Assembly (NCBI GenBank): GCA_964570865.1
Contig: CAZMZM010000067.1
Location: 1 to 10,937, forward strand
DNA length: 10,937 bases
Source of the DNA: WGAL01 sp964570865
Lineage (GTDB): Bacteria; Bacteroidota; Ignavibacteria; Ignavibacteriales; Melioribacteraceae
Direction of reading: 5' to 3'
In this document: one piece after another, positions 1 through 5,941 of the stretch
Layout of the letters: every line of letters starts with the position of its first letter
How positions within the stretch are numbered: the first letter of the stretch is position 1
Made by a program: the position numbers and the translations under genes
The notes under the pieces: model-generated
The model's database searches: none
The model's input: only the letters and a program-made list of their open reading frames with translations
What the model was told of the DNA's origin: nothing

Positions 1-420
1 TTTATATTTTATTTTTACCATTATTTATTTTATTCGAAATACTTTTATTCTATTTTCACTATTACTATTGGCTTTCGTCATTTCAATCCGGCTCCTGACG
101 TGATGGAACATCCGGCTCCTGCCGTGATAATCACTTTCGATTGGTGCCCTTCTATCTGTTTTTTCGCCTCGTTCATTCGCTTGATTTTTATTTTAATATC
201 AAAGTAATAAAATAAAGTAAAATATCACAAAAAATTTAAATAGAAAACCGGTTGGAACGGTAACAAGTTCATATTAATTCATTGATTAATCAATTGTACG
301 CAAACAAAAAAATCACGAACTCTTAAGTAGTGAGCCGACAGAAACCGGTATAGAACAAATTTGTTTACTTGAAATTATCCATTATTCTACAGAGAAAGAT
401 TTCTTGTGTCTTTCATAACT
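1..420. other. AT-rich non-coding stretch downstream of the ABC operon
   Basis: I see no gene of normal length on either strand here. The stretch is very AT-rich except for a relatively GC-richer island at about 70-180, which holds the 24-bp-period direct repeat annotated separately. A 14-bp perfect palindrome lies at 281-294, but palindromes of this size are expected by chance in sequence this AT-rich. The hexamer ACCGGT occurs twice about 95 bases apart, without a longer shared block. No GC-rich hairpin followed by a T-run is evident, so the terminator of the minus-strand ABC operon ending at 421 is not obvious. No tRNA-like fold was recognised. Confidence 0.6.
86..128. repeat. Two-copy 19-bp direct repeat, 24-bp period
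   Basis: The 19-base unit at 86-104 recurs at 110-128 with one mismatch (A versus C at the thirteenth base). The unit reads ATCCGGCTCCTGACGTGAT and is much richer in GC than its surroundings. Because the period is a multiple of three, reading frames stay open through it. On the minus strand a 32-codon frame (ATG at 176, stop ending at 78) translates the repeat as two ITxGAG-type units. It could be a degenerate copy of a dispersed intergenic repeat, a short real peptide, or a local duplication. The sequence alone does not decide. Confidence 0.6.
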
Positions 421-1911
421 TTATATTTTACTCAAATTATTATCGGGTTCTCTTTTTAAGTAATAAATATTTTTTTGTCTTACAATAGTCGAAAAAATAT
501 CTTCACTATGAGAAATCAGTAAAAATGTTTTTCCTTCATTTAGTTTTTTTCTAATATACGATACAATTTTGCTTATTCCCGTTAAATCCATTCCATTAAT
601 CGGTTCATCTAAAATAGTAATATCAGCGTTAACCAAGAGGCTGCGGAGCAAATTAATTTTTTGTTTTTCACCGCCGCTTAGCTGCTTGATTTTTTTCTCA
701 AACAGCTCTTCAATATTCGAATTTGGGAAAAGCTCCAAAATCTGAGGTATAAATTTATTTTTATCTTTCGTAATTGCCTGAAATGTTCGTAATACTGTTG
801 CATTCTGATTTAAACACTCGTCTGCATGTTGGAAAGCCATTGTAATTTTCTTTCCCCAAATGTTTTCGGCAATAAACGAATATGGAGTTTCGTTGTTAAT
901 TTTTATCCCTGAAATTTCATAACTAAATTTTGCTTTTACTAACCCCGACAATATTTTTGCTACTGTTGTTTTACCGACTCCGCTGGGAGCTTTTAAGTAA
1001 ACAATTTCTCCTTTTCTAAGAATCAATTCAGTTTCCTTTTTATGGTTTTTGTCGCGGTAAAATCTTAAAATATTTCCAAAAACACCAATACCGGAACTGA
1101 CCTTTAGCACAATTGCGCTACCCAACGGAGGTTTTTTGATTTTTTTCTCCTTGGCAATCCAAGCAAAATAATCACTTTCAGAAAACTCTCTCTGTTCAAG
1201 TTTATCACGGTTTTGAAAAATTTCATGATAAACAAACTGTTTTTTCAACAATGAAAATTTTTCTTCAAGCATGCTTAAAATCGAATAATCATGTGTGATA
1301 AAAATAATAGTCGGGCGGTCTTTTACGTAATAGAGCAATAGCTGATTAATAAACACATCACGCTTCTTTTGGTCAAGATGGCCGGTTGGTTCATCAAATA
1401 CGAACAATCCGTTCCAAGCTGTTCCAACATAGAGATTACCTATTTTTATTATCCCCATAGCGTCAATAAAGCGTTGCTTTTCTCCCCCGCTTGGGCGAAA
1501 AGGTTTAGGATAAAGATTCAGAAGTGACTCAAGCTCCTTTTTTTTTATTTCGGGAAAAAGTCCTGATAAAATATCATCTTTCTCATTATTCTCCTTCAAA
1601 CTTCCTTCCGACAGCTGTTCACCTATTGTTAATACGGGAGATAAATGTCTCGAAGGTTCCTGAAAAGCATAAAAACTTTTGGATAACATATCTTTAACTC
1701 CCGGAAGTTTTAAGTAATCCGAATATGGCTCGTTATCAATGCTTACGATATATTCTTCTTCACTTAGCAAACCTAATAGCGCCTTGCAAATTAATGTTTT
1801 TCCAATTCCCGACTCACCAAACAGAAAATTAATTTTGTTGTTTCTGAGCCGAAATTCATTAATGCTGAACTCTGCGCCGTTAATAATCTTTATTTCAATT
1901 TTAAATAGCAT
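421..1911 (-). CDS. Tandem-domain ABC transporter ATPase, Dpp/Opp (peptide/nickel) type
   Basis: This cytoplasmic ATPase should power the two permeases encoded upstream. One 496-residue chain carries two ABC domains, equivalent to a fused DppD-DppF pair. Domain 1 has Walker A GESGIGKT (32-39), Q-loop Q84 in a peptide-family context (FQEPSRHLSP), signature SGGEK (141-145), Walker B ending D173-E174 and H-loop H207. Domain 2 has Walker A at 308-316 (A308 replaces the usual first Gly), Q361, signature LSGGEK (411-416), Walker B D435-E436 and H468. All catalytic residues are present in both halves. In domain 1 the signature-to-Walker B distance is about nine residues longer than in domain 2 and in typical Dpp ATPases. 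The start codon overlaps the upstream permease stop by one base (TAATG), implying translational coupling. The substrate is unknown. Confidence 0.88.
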   Translation of the reverse strand: MLFKIEIKIINGAEFSINEFRLRNNKINFLFGESGIGKTLICKALLGLLSEEEYIVSIDNEPYSDYLKLPGVKDMLSKSFYAFQEPSRHLSPVLTIGEQLSEGSLKENNEKDDILSGLFPEIKKKELESLLNLYPKPFRPSGGEKQRFIDAMGIIKIGNLYVGTAWNGLFVFDEPTGHLDQKKRDVFINQLLLYYVKDRPTIIFITHDYSILSMLEEKFSLLKKQFVYHEIFQNRDKLEQREFSESDYFAWIAKEKKIKKPPLGSAIVLKVSSGIGVFGNILRFYRDKNHKKETELILRKGEIVYLKAPSGVGKTTVAKILSGLVKAKFSYEISGIKINNETPYSFIAENIWGKKITMAFQHADECLNQNATVLRTFQAITKDKNKFIPQILELFPNSNIEELFEKKIKQLSGGEKQKINLLRSLLVNADITILDEPINGMDLTGISKIVSYIRKKLNEGKTFLLISHSEDIFSTIVRQKNIYYLKREPDNNLSKI

Positions 1912-2786
1912 TAGTCTAATTTTTTCCTTTCAATTAAACCGTTCGATATTTTATACGCAGAGATTAATGTAAAAATTAATACGAGTGCGGTCGAAATGCC
2001 CTGAAGATGTTTTGTCAAAAGTTCTGTAAAATAAAACGGATCATTGAACAGATTTCCGATAGCCAATATATCTTGTTTACTATCCAAATTACTAAGCAAA
2101 CTACCAAGTGTTGCAGGCAAATTGCTTAAGGACAGGCTTGATGTTAAACCAACCGAGATAATAAAATCGACGCTACAGATTAAAAAAATTACCGAAGCAA
2201 AAATATTAACCCCTTTATTAATGAGGTGTGCCAAGCTGTTACCAAGTAATATTTCATTGTTTATTATTCTTTTTTCTTCTATACCAAGGACAAGCATTGC
2301 ATTGTAAAAATCGGACTTTTTAAAATAATCTATTCGGCTTTCCATCTCTTGGACAACCTCATGAAGAAAAGCTAAAGATATAATAAGAATTAAAAAAAAT
2401 ATAAGCCATATACCTTCAAATTCAGCAACTTTTATTGCATAAAGATACCCGAGAAGGAGCCAAATTATTTGAGGTATAGAATCTAAAAAATCAAGGGAAA
2501 GTTCAAGGAAATAATCGGCTTTTTCTAACGATTTACGATTCAGCAAGTTTTTAAGAAGCACAACCCGCCAGGCAATCAAAAAAGTAATAGCTACCGAAAA
2601 CAATCCTATTATAAATGTATTGAGAAAACTTTTTATCAGCAGCAGCAACGCTGGAGTATTTAGAAAAAATAAATCCCAGATAAACAAAACCAATATTCCC
2701 GACAAAAACAACAACGACCAGAATTTGTCTTTTTGCCGGAAAATATGTTCGGAGAAAATATTTTCGAAGATTTGGTTAATTCTCAT
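1911..2786 (-). CDS. ABC transporter permease, DppC-like
   Basis: This is an inner-membrane permease subunit, 291 residues from the start chosen here. About six hydrophobic segments are visible. Between the fourth and fifth lies a loop at about 160-182 matching the binding-protein-dependent transport (EAA) pattern, with the spacing FYNAMLVLG...RII..EIL; this is the contact site for the ATPase. An SIP motif and a hydrophobic GYLYA segment precede it, as in DppC-type proteins. An upstream in-frame ATG at 2810 would add eight residues. I prefer 2786 because GGGAGA lies nine bases before it and because the overlap with the upstream gene shrinks to 11 bases. The stop overlaps the ATPase start. It lacks a strong match to any substrate-specific group, so family assignment is firm but specificity is not. 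Confidence 0.82.
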   Translation of the reverse strand: MRINQIFENIFSEHIFRQKDKFWSLLFLSGILVLFIWDLFFLNTPALLLLIKSFLNTFIIGLFSVAITFLIAWRVVLLKNLLNRKSLEKADYFLELSLDFLDSIPQIIWLLLGYLYAIKVAEFEGIWLIFFLILIISLAFLHEVVQEMESRIDYFKKSDFYNAMLVLGIEEKRIINNEILLGNSLAHLINKGVNIFASVIFLICSVDFIISVGLTSSLSLSNLPATLGSLLSNLDSKQDILAIGNLFNDPFYFTELLTKHLQGISTALVLIFTLISAYKISNGLIERKKLD

Positions 2787-3894
2787 ATTTGCCGCTCTCC
2801 CTGACTGCATAAAGGTCTATTACTGCATCGATAAATTTTATGGTTGCAAATACCAGAAAAAGAATAAAGAATAAAATATCGTATTCTGCTGATAAAAAGG
2901 AACGTAGCATTTGGTAAAACACACCGCTTTGGATATTAAGCGCCATACCGATAATGATTAATCCGGTTATTACAAACCGACTAACTTCCTTAAACGAAGG
3001 GACAAACTGAAGACGAGCCGAAGCAAATATTTGTGTTACAATGGTTTCGCCGAAGTTATCTTTTTTTAATAATAATATTTTAAGCAGCTCCTTTTTTCCT
3101 ACGTCAGGAAAAAAAGGAACATTTTTAACCATTGCCGTTTCCACATATCCGCGTTTGCTTTCCGTAACAAGTAGATGATAAAATTTGTTTACACCGGCAA
3201 TTAATACTCCATTTGTAAAAATACCAAAGAGAAGACCCCAAATAAAAGTAATATTTTCCGAATTAAATTTGAGAACATAGGCAATTACATAAACGGGCGA
3301 AAATAATATCAAATAACTTAATAATCGCCCTATCATTCCTAAAATTAATAGAGATGTTCTCAACCAATCTATTTTCTCTTTTATAAAAAAATCTTTTTTC
3401 TCCCATATCATCCTGTCCAAAAGACCACTGAAAGAATTTTTCTTTTCTTTAACCAAGTAAAATTTTATTAGAGCCAATCTTTCGGAAAAATAGAAAATTG
3501 AAATCTCAACTATGAAAAACAAAAACAGAAATTTCAAAAACTTCCACATTATTCCGGGTAATGTTAATAATGATAGCGTTTCTTTTCTACTTCCGGTTTT
3601 TAGTTCTTTCTTAGTGTATTTTTCTCGAGTAAACTTATTCACATTCGCGATAAGATTTTCTTTTTCGGTAGTATTCCCCTTTAGTACTTTTCCTACTGCA
3701 TCTTCAAAAATTAATCGGTCGTAAGTTCTGTTAATATCTAAACCCGATTTCTTAAACAACGAAATAATTTTAGTATATTTTGCATTAAAACTATCAGAAC
3801 CGCCTGAAGAAAAAGCTGCAATTAGTAGAGCACTTCCGAAAATCAGAAAGCTCAACAGATGACGAGTCAATATTTTCTTTGTTTTGCTGTTCAT
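2776..3894 (-). CDS. Divergent ABC transporter permease, DppB-like
   Basis: This is the first gene of the ABC operon, a 372-residue membrane protein. Architecture: one N-terminal transmembrane segment (about 12-30), a roughly 80-residue hydrophilic and probably extracytoplasmic region, then about five more hydrophobic segments. The layout of TM1, external domain and TM bundle is that of DppB. A degenerate EAA-like loop is seen near 249-260 (GYVETAMVKNVP), and the C-terminus (LYAVRESGKYEN) resembles the usual DppB tail. Overall conservation is weak, so I assign it from architecture, motif remnants and its position beside a DppC-like permease and the ATPase. An in-frame TTG at 3906 would add four residues; the ATG at 3894 is preferred. 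Its last 11 bases overlap the next gene. Confidence 0.7.
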   Translation of the reverse strand: MNSKTKKILTRHLLSFLIFGSALLIAAFSSGGSDSFNAKYTKIISLFKKSGLDINRTYDRLIFEDAVGKVLKGNTTEKENLIANVNKFTREKYTKKELKTGSRKETLSLLTLPGIMWKFLKFLFLFFIVEISIFYFSERLALIKFYLVKEKKNSFSGLLDRMIWEKKDFFIKEKIDWLRTSLLILGMIGRLLSYLILFSPVYVIAYVLKFNSENITFIWGLLFGIFTNGVLIAGVNKFYHLLVTESKRGYVETAMVKNVPFFPDVGKKELLKILLLKKDNFGETIVTQIFASARLQFVPSFKEVSRFVITGLIIIGMALNIQSGVFYQMLRSFLSAEYDILFFILFLVFATIKFIDAVIDLYAVRESGKYEN

Positions 3895-3951
3895 AAAATA
3901 GGGCAATTAAAAAATAAACATAATAAAAGAAATCTATAAGTGAAACTGATT

Positions 3952-4007
3952 AAGTTAAATTAACTTCAAATCCGAACAAATTTACAAGAAACACGTTACA
4001 TAGTAAA
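3952..4007 (-). promoter_or_regulatory. Candidate promoter and operator-like dyad of the ABC operon
   Basis: Read on the minus strand, TAAATTTG (3984-3977) matches the Bacteroidota -7 consensus TAnnTTTG exactly. TTTA (4007-4004) sits 19 bases upstream, one base off the TTTG -33 box. Just downstream, about where transcription would begin, lies a perfect 7-bp dyad with a one-base centre, AAGTTAA-A-TTAACTT (3952-3966). Its loop would be too tight for an RNA hairpin, so a repressor site is the more natural reading. The 137-base gap to the transglycosylase gene leaves room for an independent promoter. Boxes this AT-rich arise by chance fairly often. Confidence 0.3.
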
Positions 4008-4031
4008 TAAGAAAAGAAATTTTTCTGTTCC

Positions 4032-5006
4032 TTATTGTTCGGGAATAATATCAATTGACTCGGTTGTCGGTATTCGAATACGATAAACTTTTTTCCTTTT
4101 TACTGTCAGATAATTATCACGCAGCCAAGGATTGTAGAGTTTTAATGTTCTGTAATTTATTCCTCTTATTTCCGCCCATTTCGCTAAATTTTTAATGGAG
4201 TGCTTTACTTTTTCCGTAGTAAATTCAAGGGGTTTGTAGAGTTGCGACTTATCAATTAAAAAGCCGTATTCCGCCGGATTTTCAAATATAGATTTAACCG
4301 CCAACAATCTGAAAAGATAGCGGGCAGTCTCATCATTCAAATTCATGTTGTAGTAAATTTTTGTTCTTTGCCGCTTAATCTGTTTTTGAAGTTGGGACAT
4401 TCCCACATTGTATGAAACCGCCGCCAGAGTCCAGGTTCCGAATTTCTTTTTGGCTTTCAGCAAATACTTTGCCGCAGCTTCGGTTGAGCGCCAAGGGTCG
4501 TAGCGTTCGTCGGCATAGTTGTTTACAACCAATCCGTAATGTCGCGCAGTATCTTTCAGAAGCTGCCAAAAACCGGCAGCGTGAGCGGGGGAAACTTGAT
4601 TCTCGAGATTACTCTCAACAACGGCAAGGTATTTAAAATCTTCCGGTATGCCATATTTTTTCAGAATAGGGACAATCACGGGAAACCATCTTCCCGCACG
4701 TTTTAATACCAGCAATGTTGAAGAATGCCAATACGTGTTTGAAATCAGTTCCCGTTCAATTCGTTCGTAAACATCAAAATTGTAGAGAGGAACATCTTCC
4801 CCGCAAAAATCAAGCTTTTTGGGAAGTTTGGGTGTTTCGATAATATACTGAAAGGGAAAGTCATCCTTATGGGCTTTATCTATTTGAGTATCGTATATTT
4901 TATAGATTACTTCCGGAGTTTGTAAGTCGTAGTAATAATAAATTGTGAATGTTATTCCGCTGACTACAACTGCGATTAATATTGACCACAATATTTGTTT
5001 TTTCAA
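4032..5006 (-). CDS. Membrane-anchored lytic murein transglycosylase, MltD-like (SLT/GH23)
   Basis: It cleaves the MurNAc-GlcNAc bond of peptidoglycan, forming 1,6-anhydro ends, on the periplasmic side. Counting from the start used here (324 residues): an N-terminal membrane segment (about 4-26) acting as signal anchor, a linker, then the SLT domain with catalytic Glu131 in VVESNLENQVSP, the AAGFWQL motif (143-149) and the SYNVG motif (198-202, the usual AYNxG). Residues about 260-315 form a LysM-like tail, as in MltD, probably binding glycan. The longer frame begins with TTG at 5021, but an AAAGGA at 5018-5013 lies inside it, six bases before a second TTG at 5006 that starts a more typical basic leader. 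No ATG is available nearby. It is the last gene of the thioesterase-lipoprotein-transglycosylase group, 24 bases after the lipoprotein stop. Confidence 0.9.
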   Translation of the reverse strand: MKKQILWSILIAVVVSGITFTIYYYYDLQTPEVIYKIYDTQIDKAHKDDFPFQYIIETPKLPKKLDFCGEDVPLYNFDVYERIERELISNTYWHSSTLLVLKRAGRWFPVIVPILKKYGIPEDFKYLAVVESNLENQVSPAHAAGFWQLLKDTARHYGLVVNNYADERYDPWRSTEAAAKYLLKAKKKFGTWTLAAVSYNVGMSQLQKQIKRQRTKIYYNMNLNDETARYLFRLLAVKSIFENPAEYGFLIDKSQLYKPLEFTTEKVKHSIKNLAKWAEIRGINYRTLKLYNPWLRDNYLTVKRKKVYRIRIPTTESIDIIPEQ

Positions 5007-5012
5007 TGAATT

Positions 5013-5018
5013 TCCTTT
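5013..5018 (-). promoter_or_regulatory. Shine-Dalgarno site that decides the transglycosylase start
   Basis: On the minus strand AAAGGA at 5018-5013 is followed by six bases and TTG at 5006. The alternative TTG at 5021 precedes this site and has no comparable purine motif at proper spacing. This supports initiation at 5006 on a TTG codon, with MKKQILW as the N-terminus. Confidence 0.5.
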
Positions 5019-5030
5019 CAATATAATCTG

Positions 5031-5318
5031 CTAGTGAAAAATTCGACGGAATTTATAAAGTTTGTTACTTGTTCCCAATAAATAAAGGGTATCCTTCGGA
5101 AGTATTTTTGTGTTCTTCCTTAGCAGGTCAAGATATTCCCCTTTACGCTTTACTTTTAATATTGTAATTCCGTAATCTTGCTTTATCGATAAATTTCTTA
5201 TTTCCCTGTTCGCCAATAACGATTTTGCCGAAACTCCGTACTCAATAATTTTATAGCTTGGCGCACACCCGATTAACAGGGACAGAGAGACGGATAATAT
5301 GAAGAAGAATTTTTTCAT
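5031..5318 (-). CDS. Small lipoprotein with an RCK_C (TrkA-C)-like domain
   Basis: A 95-residue protein. Residues 1-17 are a lipoprotein signal peptide (MKK, hydrophobic core, lipobox LIGC at 15-18), so Cys18 should be lipidated and the rest exported. With Ala at +2 the protein could reach the outer membrane. Residues about 30-94 follow the RCK_C/TrkA-C pattern: SLLANREIRNLSI, then YGITILKVKRKGEY, a polar turn, then PKDTLYLLG and a final helix. RCK_C domains normally sit in the cytoplasm on K+ channels and transporters and sense small ligands, so an exported copy is unexpected. The match is by eye and is not proven. It starts directly after the thioesterase stop with no gap, and the transglycosylase follows. 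No K+ transporter gene is in the window. A structural periplasmic role without ligand sensing is equally possible. Confidence 0.72.
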   Translation of the reverse strand: MKKFFFILSVSLSLLIGCAPSYKIIEYGVSAKSLLANREIRNLSIKQDYGITILKVKRKGEYLDLLRKNTKILPKDTLYLLGTSNKLYKFRRIFH

Positions 5319-5762
5319 TTAACTATTTTCTATCTCTATATCAGGGAAATATTTCCTTTTTGTTCTGTAAACCGAACCCCTAAAAACTCCTACTTTTGTC
5401 CCGTCCGTTTTTGTAACTAAAACAGAATATACGGAAACTTTATTGTTTCTACTCTCTTCGTTTGTCTCGGCAATAATTTCATCTCCTTCAAAAAGCGGGG
5501 AAGTAAAAGCCATTCCGGTTTCAAGAGCAACCTCGATATTGCCGTAATTATTTGAGGCAAAGGCGAGAGCCGTTTGAGCAAAGCCGAATGTAACGCCGCC
5601 GTGGCATGAACCGAATGAGTTAATCATATCTTTACGAATTTTCATTTTAATCTTTGCATATCCGGGAGTTGAAAGAACAACCTCAACACCCAACCAGTGA
5701 GCAAAATTATCGTTTTCCTTTATGTGAGCTACTACTTTTTCCGTAAGTTCGTGTTGATTCAT
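5319..5762 (-). CDS. PaaI-like hotdog-fold acyl-CoA thioesterase, catalytic Asp replaced by Gln
   Basis: A 147-residue single hotdog domain, the usual length for PaaI/YbgC-sized cytoplasmic thioesterases that hydrolyse acyl-CoA to acid and CoA. The hallmark segment is at 46-71: INSFGSCHGG followed by VTFGFAQTALAFASN. N48, H54 and G55 correspond to the conserved Asn, His and Gly of PaaI. The residue nine after the His, catalytic Asp61 in E. coli PaaI and Asp65 in human THEM2, is here Gln63. The rest of the fold looks intact (strand patterns at 77-99 and 108-133). It leads a three-gene minus-strand operon; its stop codon abuts the lipoprotein ATG. It faces the acyl-CoA dehydrogenase across the shared 5763-5941 promoter region. 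Whether it is active, altered in specificity or a binding protein cannot be told from the sequence. Confidence 0.82.
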   Translation of the reverse strand: MNQHELTEKVVAHIKENDNFAHWLGVEVVLSTPGYAKIKMKIRKDMINSFGSCHGGVTFGFAQTALAFASNNYGNIEVALETGMAFTSPLFEGDEIIAETNEESRNNKVSVYSVLVTKTDGTKVGVFRGSVYRTKRKYFPDIEIENS

Positions 5763-5791
5763 TTTTCCCGATTTTTAAATTTAACTAAAGA

Positions 5792-5822
5792 CAAATGTAA
5801 AAGAATATAGTTTAATTGACAA
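5792..5822 (-). promoter_or_regulatory. Candidate promoter of the thioesterase operon (Bacteroidota type)
   Basis: On the minus strand TACATTTG (5799-5792) matches TAnnTTTG exactly, and TTG (5822-5820) lies 20 bases upstream in the -33 position. The start codon at 5762 would follow after a leader of roughly 25 bases containing a weak GGGA. It fits the family consensus but is a consensus match only. Confidence 0.35.
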
Positions 5823-5846
5823 GATTTTGCTCTCTATTAATTTAAT
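5816..5846 (+). promoter_or_regulatory. Candidate promoter of the acyl-CoA dehydrogenase operon
   Basis: TTGACA at 5816-5821 is a perfect -35 hexamer of the general sigma-70 type. TTTAAT at 5841-5846 differs from the -10 consensus at one base, but the 19-base spacing is longer than ideal. It would give a leader of about 90 bases before the ATG at 5942. The -35 hexamer overlaps the -33 box of the opposing thioesterase promoter, so the two would be arranged back to back. A strong AGGAGA ribosome site follows at 5931-5936. Confidence 0.3.
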
Positions 5847-5941
5847 TTATTTCGTAACATATTGATATTTCTCGATTCTTTAAGTAGTTTGATTACGATT
5901 TTTTATTAATTTTCCAAACGAATCAAGTATAGGAGAACATT

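Noticed and set aside
86..128. Possible CRISPR array
   Set aside because: Only two units with a 24-base period and a five-base gap; no spacers of normal length and no cas genes.
281..294. 14-bp perfect palindrome ATTGATTAATCAAT in the region downstream of the ABC operon
   Set aside because: All but two of its bases are A or T; in sequence of this composition about one such palindrome is expected by chance in a window of this size, and no promoter or gene start lies beside it.
308..355. Possible tRNA or structured RNA around GAACTCTTAAGTAGTGAGC
   Set aside because: No acceptor, anticodon or T-arm can be paired in the canonical layout; only short weak stems are possible.
2787..2810. Eight-residue N-terminal extension of the DppC-like permease from the ATG at 2810
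   Set aside because: No ribosome site precedes it, while GGGAGA fits the ATG at 2786; the shorter form also reduces the gene overlap.
2620..2874. Plus-strand 84-codon frame across the permease junction
   Set aside because: It is antisense to two membrane-protein genes with intact frames and overlapping starts; no independent support.
4412..4636. Plus-strand 74-codon frame antisense to the transglycosylase
   Set aside because: It is the shadow of a gene with clear catalytic motifs on the other strand and has no recognisable domain or start signal.
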